Shown here one piece after another: positions 35,234-44,838 of a stretch of 45,847 bases of DNA. Numbering within the stretch: the stretch's first letter is position 1; every line of letters begins with the position of its first letter. A program made the position numbers and the translations under genes. The notes beneath the pieces were generated by a model. That model did no database searches and was not told where the DNA came from. It saw nothing but the letters and a program-made list of their open reading frames with translations. The stretch covers positions 1 through 45,847 of the forward strand of contig NZ_SBLC01000021.1 in assembly GCF_004054105.1 (NCBI RefSeq). Direction: 5' to 3'. This DNA is from Falsigemmobacter intermedius. GTDB lineage: Bacteria; Pseudomonadota; Alphaproteobacteria; Rhodobacterales; Rhodobacteraceae.

Positions 35234-36568
35234 ATGGAATTTTTCGCCCAGTTTCCCGATTTCGGCGGCGGATTGCGCACGCTGGTGGCTTTCGTCGGAG
35301 CGCTTTCGGTCATCGTCGCGATCCATGAATATGGCCACTATATCGTCGGTCGCTGGTGCGGGATTAAAGCGGATGTTTTCTCGCTGGGTTTTGGTCCGGT
35401 GGTGTTTTCGCGCGTCGACCGTCACGGCACCCGCTGGCAGATTGCCGCGCTTCCGCTGGGTGGCTTTGTTAAGTTCAAAGGCGATGCGGATGCCGCATCG
35501 GGCCGTGACGAAGAGGTCATGGCCGCGCTCAGCCCTGAGGCGGCGCGTGACACCATGCATGGCGCGCCGCTCTGGGCCCGGGCGGCCACGGTGGCTGCCG
35601 GTCCGGTTTTTAACTTCGTCTTTTCGATCCTGATCTTTGCGGGCATCGCGATTTCGATCGGGATTGCCACCGATGAGGCGCGGATCGGCCAGGTCAAACC
35701 GATGCCGGGGGCAGAGCGGCTGCAGGAGGGCGATCTGATCACCGCGCTGAACGGCGCAGCGGTGAAGGATCTGCGCGACTTTGCGACCATTGCGACCGAG
35801 CTTCCGGCCGCCCCCTTTGCGGACTACACCCTTGAGCGGGCAGGTCGGGTGATGCAGGTAGAGGGGCCGTTCCCCTTTCCGCCGCTTGCCGATCAGGTCA
35901 ATCCTGATTCCCCCGCCCAGGACGCGGGGCTGATTGCAGGGGATGTGATCCTTTCGGTCGACGGCACGCCGATTTCCTCTTTCACCGAACTGCGGGAGGC
36001 TGTGGCACTTGCGGGCGGGTCGGAGGTGGCGCTGCAGATCTGGCGCGCGGGCGCGCTCCTTGATGTGTCGCTGACGCCGAAGCGGATGGACGTGCCGCGG
36101 GCTGAGGGCGGGTTTGAGACCCGCTGGCTGATCGGTGTGACCGGGGGGCTGGCCTTTGTGCCTGAGACCCGCAATGCCGGTCCGGTTGAGGCGCTGCAGA
36201 TCGGCGTCTCTCAGGTCGGCTCAATCATCAAAACCTCGCTCTCGGGCATGTGGCATATGGTGACCGGCGCGATTTCAAGCTGCAATCTGCGCGGCCCCCT
36301 GGGCATTGCGCAAAGCTCTGGAAATGCGGCGGCGCAGGGGTCTTTCACCTTCATCTGGTTCATTGGCATGCTGTCGACGGCGGTGGGGCTGATGAACCTC
36401 TTCCCGGTGCCGGTGCTGGATGGCGGCCATCTGGTCTTTCACGCCTGGGAAGCGGTGACCGGCAAGCCGCCGTCAGACCGGGCCTTGCGGGGGCTGATGA
36501 CGGCGGGGCTGACCATTTTGCTGAGCCTGATGGTCTTTGCGCTTACCAATGATCTTTTCTGCCCGTGA
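35234..36568 (+). CDS. rseP: RIP zinc metalloprotease RseP
   Basis: A 444-residue site-2-type intramembrane protease. HEYGH at residues 31-35 provides the zinc ligands, and the second site is NLFPVPVLDGGHL near residue 395. Two PDZ-like regions lie between (about 130-200 and 210-280). The family cleaves anti-sigma factors and signal-peptide remnants. It starts 10 bp after dxr with GAGG. Confidence 0.95.
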   Translation: MEFFAQFPDFGGGLRTLVAFVGALSVIVAIHEYGHYIVGRWCGIKADVFSLGFGPVVFSRVDRHGTRWQIAALPLGGFVKFKGDADAASGRDEEVMAALSPEAARDTMHGAPLWARAATVAAGPVFNFVFSILIFAGIAISIGIATDEARIGQVKPMPGAERLQEGDLITALNGAAVKDLRDFATIATELPAAPFADYTLERAGRVMQVEGPFPFPPLADQVNPDSPAQDAGLIAGDVILSVDGTPISSFTELREAVALAGGSEVALQIWRAGALLDVSLTPKRMDVPRAEGGFETRWLIGVTGGLAFVPETRNAGPVEALQIGVSQVGSIIKTSLSGMWHMVTGAISSCNLRGPLGIAQSSGNAAAQGSFTFIWFIGMLSTAVGLMNLFPVPVLDGGHLVFHAWEAVTGKPPSDRALRGLMTAGLTILLSLMVFALTNDLFCP

Positions 36569-36604
36569 CGCCCATAAGTGGCCACAATCCACTGTCATGA
36601 TGAC

Positions 36605-36640
36605 AACGCCCGCAGACCCTCTGCGGGCGTTGGTCTTCTC
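36605..36640 (+). terminator. Perfect hairpin between rseP and the 49-residue gene
   Basis: AACGCCCGCAGA (36605-36616), loop CCC, TCTGCGGGCGTT (36620-36631), a perfect 12-bp stem followed by GGTCTTCTCT. The T-run is interrupted, so it may be a partial terminator or attenuator within the envelope block. Confidence 0.6.
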
Positions 36641-36652
36641 TGTGAGGGTGAC

Positions 36653-36802
36653 ATGACCGGCTTTGCGCTGAAAAACCGCCGCCACCGCAATCGTCTGCAG
36701 CTGTTTCTGGATGTGAATCTGGACCGCATTCTGGTGCCGGGCCTGCTGTTTTTGTGCCTCAGCCTGGCGGTTGTGCTGCTGGAAGGCTCCCGCCCCTTCT
36801 GA
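36653..36802 (+). CDS. 49-residue single-span membrane protein
   Basis: An ATG with TGAGGG upstream opens a 49-codon frame. The N-terminal half is basic (KNRRHRNRL) and residues about 28-44 (ILVPGLLFLCLSLAVVLLEG) form one membrane helix, so the N-terminus should face the cytoplasm. It lies between rseP and bamA behind a 12-bp hairpin. I recognise no family; function unknown. It could also be a chance frame, but the ribosome-binding site and topology favour a real gene. Confidence 0.5.
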   Translation: MTGFALKNRRHRNRLQLFLDVNLDRILVPGLLFLCLSLAVVLLEGSRPF

Positions 36803-36873
36803 GCCTTGCCCCCTGGGGGCTGTGGTCGCCTGGCCATAGCTGCGCAGGATCTGTGGTTTTTCCTTTAAGCATT

Positions 36874-36901
36874 TTGACAAGTTGCACGGGCTCGGTTAGT
36901 C
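36874..36901 (+). promoter_or_regulatory. Candidate bamA promoter
   Basis: TTGACA at 36874-36879 is a perfect -35 box; TTAGTC at 36896-36901 with a 16-bp spacer is a weak -10. The bamA start is 33 bp further on. Confidence 0.5.
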
Positions 36902-36933
36902 AGTCTGAAAACAGGCGACCGGGAGAGTGACGG

Positions 36934-39291
36934 ATGAGCGGCCTTTTCAGCAAACGGGCAACCGGTAAATCTGCAATGCGCCTTCGGTCCTGTCTTCTCG
37001 CCAGTGTTATGGCGGCGGGCAGCGTTGCTGCGATCGTTCCGGTGGTCGCCTATGCCCAGGCCTACAGCTTTTCCAATGTGACGATTGAGGGCAACCAGCG
37101 TGTGGATGCCCGCACGATCCTTGGTCATGCCAAAATCAACCGCGGTCGCAGCCTCAGCGCGGCTGAGATGAACGACGTCTACCAGCGCCTGATGAACGCC
37201 GGTCTTTTCGAGAGTGTGAACCTGCAGCCGCGCGGCAATACGCTGGTCATCTCGGTCAAAGAGCTTCCGGCGATTTCGGTTGTCAACTTTGAGGGCAATA
37301 AGCGGCTGAAGTCCGAAGATCTCCTCAAGGGCATTTCGTCGAAACCGCGCCGCTTCTATTCGCCCGCCACCGCCGAGGCCGATGCCGCCGCGATCGCTGA
37401 AGCCTATTTCAGCACCGCCCGTATTGCCGCCCGTGTTGAGCCGAAGGTCATTCCGCGCGGCAATAACGCCGTCGATCTGGTGTTTGAGATCGCCGAAGGC
37501 CGCGTGTCGGAAGTCGAGCGTCTGAGCTTCGTCGGCAACCGCAATTTCACGGACCGCCGTCTGCGTCAGGTGCTGCAGACCAAACAGGCGGGTCTCCTGC
37601 GCGCCATCATCTCGCGCGACACCTATAACGCGGACCGGATTGAGATCGACAAGCAGCTGCTGCGCGATTTCTACCACTCGCGTGGCTATATCGACATGCA
37701 GGTCCAGGATGCGACCGCCGAAATGGCGCGTGAGCAGGACGGCTTCTTCGTTACCTTCACGGTGCGCGAAGGTCTGCAGTATCGCTTCGGCACGACCCGT
37801 GTGATCTCGGAAATCGAAGGTCTTGATACCAGCGAGTTTTCCTCGCTGCTGCGTCTGAAGCCGGGCGCGGTCTATTCGCCTTCGGACGTGGAAAGCGCGA
37901 TTGCGCGGATGGAATCGCTGGCAGGGCGCAAGGGGATCAACTTCCTGCGCGTTGAGCCGCGGATCAACCGCGATGAGCGCAACCGCGTGCTGAACGTCGA
38001 TTTCGCTCTGACCCGCGGCGAGCGTATCTTCGTTGAGCGCATCGACATTGAAGGCAATACCACCACCTCTGATGAGGTGATCCGCCGCCAGTTCCGCACC
38101 GTCGAGGGCGACCCGCTGAACGCACGCGAAGTCCGCGAAGCGGCTGAGCGGATCCGTGCGCTTGGCTACTTTGAAACGGCCAATGTCGAAGCCTCTGAAG
38201 GGTCGACCCCGGAAAGCGTGATCGTCAAAGCAACCGTGGAAGAGAAGCCGACCGGTTCGCTGTCCTTCGGTGCCAGCTATGGCAAAGCGGATGGTGTCGG
38301 CCTGACCGTGGGTCTGTCGGAATCGAACTTCCTGGGCCGGGGTCAATATGTGGCCGTGGACCTGAACCTCGGTGCCAAGAACGCGACCTCCTCCTTCACC
38401 TTCTCGGACCCTTCGGTTCTGGACCGCGATCTGAAGTTCACCTTCGCCGGTCTTTATGAGCAGACGGAGGCGAATTACTCGACCTGGGACAGCCGCACGG
38501 TGCAGCTTGCCAGCTCGCTTGAATTCCCGCTGGCGGAAAACACCCGTCTGGCGACCCGGATCACGGTGGGTAAATCCGGCATCCGCAATGTGGCCGGCGA
38601 TCCGGCGACCGGCCTTCCGGCAACCGGGATTCTGGCCGAGGAAGCCGAAGGCGGCAGCAAAATCTATGCCGGCCCCGGCTATACCCTCAGCTTCGACAAC
38701 CGTCGGGACGGTCTGCAGGGGCGCACGGCCTATGTCTTCCGTCTGAGCCAGGATTTCTTCGGGCTGAGCAGCGATCTGAAGTATCTCAAGACCGAGATCT
38801 TCGCAGGTTCTGAGACGAAGTTCTTCAACGGCGATCTGCGCCTGCGCGCAGAGCTGGAAGCCGGTGCGGTTCATGCCCGTGGCGGCACTGATCTGCGCGT
38901 GCTTGAGCGCTTCTTCATGGGCGACAAAATGCGCGGCTTCGAGCCCTTCGGCATGGGCCCGCGCGATGTCAGCAACGGTCGCAGCGACCCGCTGGGCGGC
39001 AACTATTACGCCGTGGCGCGACTGGAAGCGGATTTCCCGCTGGGTCTGCCGGAAGAATATAAGATGCGCGGCGCGGCCTTCTTCGACGTGGGCTCTGTCT
39101 GGGGTCTCGACAACACCACTTCGGGCGGTGTGACGGTGGACGACAGCCGCAAGCTGCGCTCTTCGGTCGGTGTTTCGCTGCTCTGGGATACGCCGATGGG
39201 GCCGCTGCGCTTCAACCTCGCCAAAGCGCTGAAACAGGCTGAGGGCGATAAAGAGCAGCGCTTCGACATCTCGATTTCGACGAAGTTCTGA
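36934..39291 (+). CDS. bamA: Outer-membrane protein assembly factor BamA
   Basis: A 785-residue Omp85 protein that inserts beta-barrels into the outer membrane. A signal peptide (cleavage after VVAYAQA) is followed by five POTRA repeats (about residues 45-420), each with the GN-x-R/K start (EGNQRVDARTI, EGNKRLKSEDL, VGNRNFTDRRL, EGNTTTSDEVI). The C-terminal barrel holds the conserved VGGxxx/RFFMGDKMRGFEPFGMGPRD and FFDVGSVWG strands and ends in Phe. skp-like overlaps its stop by one base. All expected domains are present. Confidence 0.97.
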   Translation: MSGLFSKRATGKSAMRLRSCLLASVMAAGSVAAIVPVVAYAQAYSFSNVTIEGNQRVDARTILGHAKINRGRSLSAAEMNDVYQRLMNAGLFESVNLQPRGNTLVISVKELPAISVVNFEGNKRLKSEDLLKGISSKPRRFYSPATAEADAAAIAEAYFSTARIAARVEPKVIPRGNNAVDLVFEIAEGRVSEVERLSFVGNRNFTDRRLRQVLQTKQAGLLRAIISRDTYNADRIEIDKQLLRDFYHSRGYIDMQVQDATAEMAREQDGFFVTFTVREGLQYRFGTTRVISEIEGLDTSEFSSLLRLKPGAVYSPSDVESAIARMESLAGRKGINFLRVEPRINRDERNRVLNVDFALTRGERIFVERIDIEGNTTTSDEVIRRQFRTVEGDPLNAREVREAAERIRALGYFETANVEASEGSTPESVIVKATVEEKPTGSLSFGASYGKADGVGLTVGLSESNFLGRGQYVAVDLNLGAKNATSSFTFSDPSVLDRDLKFTFAGLYEQTEANYSTWDSRTVQLASSLEFPLAENTRLATRITVGKSGIRNVAGDPATGLPATGILAEEAEGGSKIYAGPGYTLSFDNRRDGLQGRTAYVFRLSQDFFGLSSDLKYLKTEIFAGSETKFFNGDLRLRAELEAGAVHARGGTDLRVLERFFMGDKMRGFEPFGMGPRDVSNGRSDPLGGNYYAVARLEADFPLGLPEEYKMRGAAFFDVGSVWGLDNTTSGGVTVDDSRKLRSSVGVSLLWDTPMGPLRFNLAKALKQAEGDKEQRFDISISTKF

Positions 39292-39887
39292 TGCTTCGGC
39301 CTTTGCGCCAGGCCCTCTGCGGGCTTGCTTTCACCGCGGCCCTCTCGGGCGGCGGTGTTTTCGCTGAAGAAAGCGGCGCCGTGCAGTTCGGCACCCTGAA
39401 TGAGGCGCGGCTCTTTGCCGGAAGCCGCCTCGGGCAGGCGATGATTCAGCGCTTTGAAACCGCGCAGCTGGCGCTTGCGGCAGAAAACCGGGAGATCGAG
39501 GCCAGGCTGACCGCGCGTGAGCAGGATCTCACGCGGCAGCGTAAGGTGCTGAGCACGGAGGAATTTCGCCGTCTCTCGGATCAGTTCAATGCTGAGGTTG
39601 AGAGCTATCGTCGCACCCAGGCCGACAAAGAGCGCGCACTTTATCTGGAGCACGATGCCGACCGCCGCCGCTTCAGCGTGATGAGCAATGATGTGCTGAC
39701 GCGGCTGATGCGCGACCGCGGGCTTTATGCCATCATTGCCGAAGATGCGATCATCCTGGCCTTTCGCGGTATCGACATCACCGAGGCCATGATCGCGCGG
39801 ATGGACGCTGAGATTGACGAAGAGGCGATCGAAGCCGAAGCTGAGGCACCGCCACAGACCGGGGGTCCCGCTCCGTCCCGGCCCTGA
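39291..39887 (+). CDS. OmpH/Skp-like periplasmic chaperone
   Basis: A 198-residue exported protein. Signal peptide to about residue 25, then a long alpha-helical coiled coil (about 55-140) with heptad-like charge pattern, followed by an Ala/Glu-rich and Pro-rich tail. Skp grips unfolded outer-membrane proteins for BamA. The gene overlaps the bamA stop (TGATG). It is the normal partner in the bamA-skp-lpxD-fabZ order, but here fabZ follows directly. Confidence 0.85.
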   Translation: MLRPLRQALCGLAFTAALSGGGVFAEESGAVQFGTLNEARLFAGSRLGQAMIQRFETAQLALAAENREIEARLTAREQDLTRQRKVLSTEEFRRLSDQFNAEVESYRRTQADKERALYLEHDADRRRFSVMSNDVLTRLMRDRGLYAIIAEDAIILAFRGIDITEAMIARMDAEIDEEAIEAEAEAPPQTGGPAPSRP

Positions 39888-39967
39888 GGCCCTTCTGGAC
39901 AGGCCGGGCCTGACTTGTTATCCAGGCCAGAGAGGCGCGGTCCGCTGCGCCGCCATGAGGATTTCTG

Positions 39968-40429
39968 ATGACTGACACGCCGCGCCTTGAAGCCGATCTG
40001 GATCTCATTACCCGGATCATCCCGCATCGTTACCCCTTCCTGCTGGTGGACAAAGTCCGCGACGTGGTTGCGGGCGAAAGCTGCGTGGGCATCAAGAATG
40101 TCACCTATAACGAGCCGCATTTCACCGGGCACTTCCCCGGCATGCCGGTGATGCCGGGTGTTCTGATCGTCGAAGCCATGGCGCAGACCGCCGGTGTGCT
40201 GGTCGGCCTGACCATGGATCTGGTCGACAAAAACGCCCGCGTCTTCTTTATGGGCGTCGACAGCACGAAGTTCCGCCGCAAAGTGGTTCCGGGCGATGTG
40301 CTTGAACTGCACGTGAAGGCGCTGCGCGGCGGTGGCCGGGTGTGGAAATTCGAAGGTGTGGCGAAAGTCGACGGCGAAGTCGCCTGCGAAAGCACCTTCA
40401 CCGCCATGTTCGACGTCCCGAAAGGCTGA
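39968..40429 (+). CDS. fabZ: 3-hydroxyacyl-ACP dehydratase
   Basis: A 153-residue hot-dog enzyme that dehydrates 3-hydroxyacyl-ACP in fatty acid synthesis and supplies the 3-hydroxyacyl pool used for lipid [15 protein letters not shown] opens the fold; the catalytic His is in [15 protein letters not shown] and the Glu in IVEAMAQ. Length and motifs are standard. lpxA starts 3 bp later. Confidence 0.97.
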   Translation: MTDTPRLEADLDLITRIIPHRYPFLLVDKVRDVVAGESCVGIKNVTYNEPHFTGHFPGMPVMPGVLIVEAMAQTAGVLVGLTMDLVDKNARVFFMGVDSTKFRRKVVPGDVLELHVKALRGGGRVWKFEGVAKVDGEVACESTFTAMFDVPKG

Positions 40430-40432
40430 GCC

Positions 40433-41230
40433 ATGTCGATTGACCCCTCGGCAGTGATCCACCCCTCTGCCGTCATCGAAGAGGGGGCAGTGATCGGCCC
40501 GCAGTGCCGCATCGGCGCTTATGCCATTGTCGGCCCGGATGCCACCCTGCATGCAGGTGTTGAGCTGCGCCCGCATGCCGTGGTTTCGGGCTGGACCGAA
40601 GTCGGAGAGGGGACCATTATCTGGCCCTTCGCCTCCGTCGGCGGTGAGCCGCAGGATCTGAAATACCGTGGTGAGCGCACCCGTCTGGTGGTCGGCAAAC
40701 GCTGCCGCATCCGCGAGGGGGCGACGCTCTCGACCGGGACTGAGGGCGGCGGCGGGCTGACGCAGATCGGCGATGACGTTCTGATGATGACCGGCGCTCA
40801 TGTCGGGCACGACTCCATCGTCGGCAGCCGTGTGGTCATGGCCAATCAGGTCGCTGTCGCGGGGCACTGCCACATCGGGGATGACGTCATCATCGGCGGC
40901 CTGTCGGGCATTCACCAGTTTGTCCGCGTCGGACGCGGGGCGATCATCGGTGCCGTCACGATGGTGACGAATGATGTCATGCCCTTTGGTCTTGTTCAGG
41001 GGCCGCGCGGGCAGCTTGACGGGCTGAACCTCGTCGGGCTGAAGCGGCGTGGTCTCGATCGGGCCGGTATCCATGCGCTGCGGGCCGCCTATGAGGCCAT
41101 GGGCCAGGGCGAAGGAACCTTCATGGAGCGGGTCCAGCGGATCGCCGATGGCGATATGACCGCAGAGGTCCGCGAAGTGGTGGACTTCATCCTCGGCGCC
41201 TCTGACCGCTCTTTCCTGACGCCCCATTAA
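40433..41230 (+). CDS. lpxA: UDP-N-acetylglucosamine acyltransferase
   Basis: A 265-residue left-handed beta-helix enzyme that adds the first 3-hydroxyacyl chain to UDP-GlcNAc in lipid A synthesis. Hexapeptide repeats run through about residues 1-190 (IDPSAVIHPSAVIEEGAVIGP). The catalytic His lies in AHVGHDSIVGS near residue 125, and the C-terminal helical part has GLKRRGLDRAGIHALRAAY. A hairpin CCGGGGCC/GGCCCCGG follows the stop (41237-41257) and then a 101-bp gap. Confidence 0.97.
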   Translation: MSIDPSAVIHPSAVIEEGAVIGPQCRIGAYAIVGPDATLHAGVELRPHAVVSGWTEVGEGTIIWPFASVGGEPQDLKYRGERTRLVVGKRCRIREGATLSTGTEGGGGLTQIGDDVLMMTGAHVGHDSIVGSRVVMANQVAVAGHCHIGDDVIIGGLSGIHQFVRVGRGAIIGAVTMVTNDVMPFGLVQGPRGQLDGLNLVGLKRRGLDRAGIHALRAAYEAMGQGEGTFMERVQRIADGDMTAEVREVVDFILGASDRSFLTPH

Positions 41231-41236
41231 GATTTT

Positions 41237-41257
41237 CCGGGGCCAGGACGGCCCCGG
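41237..41257 (+). terminator. Hairpin after lpxA
   Basis: CCGGGGCC-AGGAC-GGCCCCGG with only TCTTC behind it; a possible attenuator between lpxA and lpxI. A 12-bp imperfect tandem repeat, CCTGAGCCGSGC, lies further on (41288-41317). Confidence 0.5.
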
Positions 41258-41331
41258 TCTTCACCTCTGCCCGCCTCTGGTGCCGGGCCTGAGCCGCGCC
41301 CTGAGCCGGGCCCTGACCATAGGGAACCGCC

Positions 41332-42141
41332 ATGTCCGGCCGTTTTGCCATTATCGCCGGGACCGGAGCGCTTCCGGTTGCTCTCAAAGCCGCGCGCCCT
41401 GACGCTCTGGTCTTTGCGCCTGCCGGGGTAACCCCGGATCTTCCGGCTGAGAGCTTTCATTTCGAACGCCTGGTCCCTTTTCTCAACAGTCTGACCGATC
41501 AGGGGATCACCCGGGTTGCCCTGGCAGGGGCGATGCAGCGGCCCCGGCTTGATCCGGCACTCTTTGATCCGCTGACGGCGCAGATGGTGCCGCGTCTGGT
41601 GGCCGCCATGCAGGCCGGTGATGACGCGACTTTGCGCGAAATTGTCGCCATTTTCTCTGAATTCGGCATTGAGGTGGCGGGTGTCGATGCTCTTGCACCG
41701 GACTTGCTGCCGCAGGCGGGGGTTCTGACGCAGACCCGGCCGAGCGCAGCGGATGAAAAAGATGCAGAGCGTGCTGCCGCCATCGTGGCCGCACTTGGTC
41801 AGGTCGATGTCGGGCAGGGCGCGGTGGTTGCCCAAGGGCTGTGCCTGGCAGCGGAGAGCCTGCCCGGCACGGATGCCATGCTCGACTTCGTTGCCCGCAC
41901 GGGGGGCACGCTGCGCCCGGATCCGGCCGGGCCCAGGGGGCTCCTTTATAAAGCGGCCAAACCGGGACAAAGCCGTGATGTCGATCTGCCCGCGCTTGGG
42001 GTGACCACGGTGCAGAACGCCCATGCGGCGGGTCTGGGCGGCATCGTCTGGGCCGCAGGCGATGTGCTGCTGCTGGAGCGTGAGGCCATGGTCGCAGAAG
42101 CCGACCGGCTGGGCCTTTTTCTTTGGGCGCGCGCGACGTGA
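41332..42141 (+). CDS. lpxI: UDP-2,3-diacylglucosamine pyrophosphatase LpxI
   Basis: A 269-residue DUF1009-type enzyme that cleaves UDP-2,3-diacylglucosamine to lipid X and UMP, in place of LpxH in alphaproteobacteria. It begins FAIIAGTGALPVALKAARP and carries the conserved TRPSAADEKDAERAA and LPALGVTTVQNAHAAGLGGIVW near the C-terminus. The Asp near residue 225 is expected to be catalytic; ...DVDLPALG supplies one. lpxB starts at GTG 42138, overlapping the stop. Confidence 0.95.
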   Translation: MSGRFAIIAGTGALPVALKAARPDALVFAPAGVTPDLPAESFHFERLVPFLNSLTDQGITRVALAGAMQRPRLDPALFDPLTAQMVPRLVAAMQAGDDATLREIVAIFSEFGIEVAGVDALAPDLLPQAGVLTQTRPSAADEKDAERAAAIVAALGQVDVGQGAVVAQGLCLAAESLPGTDAMLDFVARTGGTLRPDPAGPRGLLYKAAKPGQSRDVDLPALGVTTVQNAHAAGLGGIVWAAGDVLLLEREAMVAEADRLGLFLWARAT

Positions 42142-43319
42142 GGCCCTTTCTGATCGCAGGCGAGGCCTCAGGGGATAAGCTCGGGGCTGCGCTGATGGCG
42201 GGGCTGACCGCGCGGCTGGGGCCGCTGCCCTATAAGGGGGTTGGCGGTCCTCTGATGGAGGCAGAGGGCATGGTGAGCCTCTTTCCCATGGAAGAGCTTT
42301 CCATCATGGGGATCGCTGAGGTTCTGCCAAAGTATTTCCATCTCAAGCGCCGCATAGCCGAGACGGCGCAGGCGGTGCTCGACAGCGGTGCTGATCTCCT
42401 GATCACCATCGACAGCCCGGATTTCTGCCTTCGGGTGGCAAAACTGGTCCGTGCCGCGCGGCCGGAGTTTCGCACGGTACATTATGTGGCCCCCTCGGTC
42501 TGGGCCTGGCGTCCGGGACGGGCGAAAAAGATGGCGCCGCTGGTGGACCATGTTCTGGCGCTTTTACCCTTTGAGCCGGTGCTGATGGAAGCGGCGGGAA
42601 TGAGCTGCGATTTCGTCGGTCATCCGGTGGTGGCTGAGCGGCGCGCCGATGCGGATGACGTTGCGGCTCTGCGCGCGAAATATGGTCTCGCCGCCCCCTG
42701 GCTTCTGGCGCTGCCCGGCTCGCGGCGCGGCGAGGTCACGCGGCTGGCGCCGGTCATAGGCGAAACCCTGTCGCGGCTCGATCGACCGGTGCAGGTGGTG
42801 CTGCCCACGGTGCGCGGGGTGGAGGATCTGGTGCGCGATCTCAGCCGGAACTGGCCGATTGAGCCGCTGATCCTCACGGATGGGGCAGAGAAGCGTGCGG
42901 CCTTCGCCGGGGCGGCTGCGGCCATCGCGGCCTCGGGCACGGTGTCGCTGGAGCTGGCGGCAAATGCCGTGCCGATGGTCATTGCCTATGATATGTCGAT
43001 GATCAGCCGCATGATGCTGAAAACCATGCTGAAAATCGACACCGTGACCCTGGTGAACCTTGTTTCAGAAACCAGAGTGATCCCGGAATTTCTGGGCGCC
43101 GACTGTCGGGCTGAAAAGATTGCTCCGGCGCTGAACGCGCTGCTCAGCGACGGGGCACAGCGTCAGGCGCAGCTTGACGCCATGCGCCTGACCATGGAGC
43201 GCCTGGGCCAGGGGGGGCTGCCGCCCGGAGAGCGGGCGGCAGAGTCGGTGATCGGCTATTATCAGCGACCGCGCCAGATCCAGCCGCCGCCCAGCACCCG
43301 GGTGCTGTCGGGCGCGTAA
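42138..43319 (+). CDS. lpxB: Lipid-A-disaccharide synthase
   Basis: A 393-residue GT19 glycosyltransferase that joins UDP-diacylglucosamine and lipid [21 protein letters not shown] opens the protein; [35 protein letters not shown] and [10 protein letters not shown] are the family motifs. GTG 42138 is preferred over TTG 42123 because it overlaps the lpxI stop as GTGA and fits the family start. Its 3' end overlaps the convergent mnmA gene by 58 bp, so the last 18 or so residues read antisense to mnmA. Confidence 0.95.
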   Translation: MRPFLIAGEASGDKLGAALMAGLTARLGPLPYKGVGGPLMEAEGMVSLFPMEELSIMGIAEVLPKYFHLKRRIAETAQAVLDSGADLLITIDSPDFCLRVAKLVRAARPEFRTVHYVAPSVWAWRPGRAKKMAPLVDHVLALLPFEPVLMEAAGMSCDFVGHPVVAERRADADDVAALRAKYGLAAPWLLALPGSRRGEVTRLAPVIGETLSRLDRPVQVVLPTVRGVEDLVRDLSRNWPIEPLILTDGAEKRAAFAGAAAAIAASGTVSLELAANAVPMVIAYDMSMISRMMLKTMLKIDTVTLVNLVSETRVIPEFLGADCRAEKIAPALNALLSDGAQRQAQLDAMRLTMERLGQGGLPPGERAAESVIGYYQRPRQIQPPPSTRVLSGA

Positions 43320-44407
43320 AAGACGCAGGCCTGGCCCGCGCTGACCCCGTCTTCCGGGGCGATCAGTTCCACTTCAGCCTCGGTCTCCGAGATCGGGCGG
43401 ATGATCGCCTCGCGCGGCGGGCGGGTCGAGCGCACTTTGACCATGATGTGCCATTCCGGGCGGCTCATCAGCGGGGCATCGCCCAGCCAGTTCACTTCCT
43501 TCACCGGCACGATGCGGGTCGAGAGCGCCTCTTTCGGGCCGACGACCACATGGCGGCTTTCGGGATCAAGACGCACCACATAAAGCGGATCGCTGAGGCC
43601 GCCGATCCCAAGGCCGCGACGCTGGCCGATGGTATAGTGAATGACACCGCGGTGCTGGCCGAGGACCTTACCCGCCATATCGACGATATCGCCGGGATCG
43701 GACGCCCCCGGGCGCAGCTTTTCGATCACCGAGGCATAATCACCGTTCGGCACGAAGCAGATGTCCTGGCTGTCGGGCTTATCGGCCACCGGCAGGCCGT
43801 ATTTCGCGGCAAGCGCGCGGGTCTCGGCTTTCGACTTCAGATGGCCCAGCGGGAAACGCAGATAGGCCAGCTGCTCCGGCGTGGTCGAGAACAGGAAGTA
43901 GCTCTGATCGCGGTTGGCATCGGCGGCCATATGCAGTTCCGGCCCGTGCTCACCCACCATGCGCTGGATGTAGTGACCGGTCGCCATGCAGTCGGCGTCA
44001 AGCTCTTTGGCGGTGTTGAGCAGGTCGCGGAACTTCACCCGCTCATTGCAGCGGATGCAGGGCACCGGGGTCGCGCCGCCAAGATAGCTTTCGGCGAATT
44101 CTTCCATCACCGCTTCGCGGAAGGTGTTCTCATAGTCGAGCACATAATGCGGAAAGCCCATCTGCTCGGCCACGCGGCGCGCATCATGGATATCCCGACC
44201 CGCACAGCAGGCCCCTTTTTTCGCAAGCGCCGCACCATGGTCGTAAAGCTGCAGGGTGACGCCCACCACGTCATAACCCTCTTCCTTAAGCACCGCCGCG
44301 ACGACAGAGCTATCGACCCCGCCCGACATGGCCACCACGACGCGGGTGTCAGCGGGCGCCTTGGGCAGACCCAGCGAGTTCAGAGGCAGATCGAGGTCGC
44401 GTGGCAT
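43262..44407 (-). CDS. mnmA: tRNA 2-thiouridylase MnmA
   Basis: A 381-residue enzyme that 2-thiolates U34 of tRNA(Lys/Glu/Gln). The PP-loop SGGVDSS is at residues 28-34. The two catalytic cysteines are in [14 protein letters not shown] and [13 protein letters not shown]. The C-terminal beta-barrel is present. The start ATG has GGAGAG upstream on the minus strand. Its last 58 bp overlap lpxB tail to tail. sciP is transcribed divergently 117 bp away. Confidence 0.96.
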   Translation of the reverse strand: MPRDLDLPLNSLGLPKAPADTRVVVAMSGGVDSSVVAAVLKEEGYDVVGVTLQLYDHGAALAKKGACCAGRDIHDARRVAEQMGFPHYVLDYENTFREAVMEEFAESYLGGATPVPCIRCNERVKFRDLLNTAKELDADCMATGHYIQRMVGEHGPELHMAADANRDQSYFLFSTTPEQLAYLRFPLGHLKSKAETRALAAKYGLPVADKPDSQDICFVPNGDYASVIEKLRPGASDPGDIVDMAGKVLGQHRGVIHYTIGQRRGLGIGGLSDPLYVVRLDPESRHVVVGPKEALSTRIVPVKEVNWLGDAPLMSRPEWHIMVKVRSTRPPREAIIRPISETEAEVELIAPEDGVSAGQACVFYAPDSTRVLGGGWIWRGR

Positions 44408-44524
44408 GGTTCTCTCCGAAAGATGTGCAGGGATATAGGAAAATCCTCAGCATTCTCCAACCCCCCGCTTCAGAGGTCTTTAAGGCTGAACCGCGACATT
44501 TCGGTCATCTGTGGGAGAGTGACC

Positions 44525-44803
44525 ATGTTTTTGAAAAAGGTTGAAGGGATGCGGCAGGTAACCCTGGCGGATGGCACGGTGCTCAGCCGTGGCGATCTGC
44601 CCCCTGCTGACACCCGCCGCTGGGTGGCCAGCCGCAAGGCTCTGGTGGTGCGTGCGGTCGATCACGGGCTGATCACCCGGGAGGAGGCGCTGTCGCGCTA
44701 CTCTTTATCCGAAGAAGAGTTTGATCTCTGGAGTGAGGCCGTTCACGCCCATGGCGAAGCGGCTCTGAAAGTCACAGCGCTGCAAAAATACAGGCAACTT
44801 TAG
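44525..44803 (+). CDS. sciP: CtrA inhibitor SciP (DUF1153)
   Basis: A 92-residue DUF1153 protein with a helix-turn-helix. It reads KKVEGMRQVTLADGTVLSRGDLPPADTRRWVASRKA, then HGLITREEALSRYSLSEEEFDLWSEAV, ending TALQKYRQL, as in Caulobacter SciP. SciP binds CtrA and restrains transcription of CtrA-activated genes in the G1 phase. The start is set by GGGAGAGTGACC upstream. It directly precedes ctrA with a 92-bp gap containing an inverted repeat. Since ctrA is broken here, its usual partner may be non-functional. Confidence 0.93.
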   Translation: MFLKKVEGMRQVTLADGTVLSRGDLPPADTRRWVASRKALVVRAVDHGLITREEALSRYSLSEEEFDLWSEAVHAHGEAALKVTALQKYRQL

Positions 44804-44838
44804 GTTGTAAATTTTAAAAGCTCAGGCAGAGTAAGACA

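Noticed and set aside
41288-41317. 12-bp tandem repeat CCTGAGCCGSGC before lpxI
   Set aside because: Only two and a half imperfect copies in GC-rich DNA; chance or slippage is enough to explain it.
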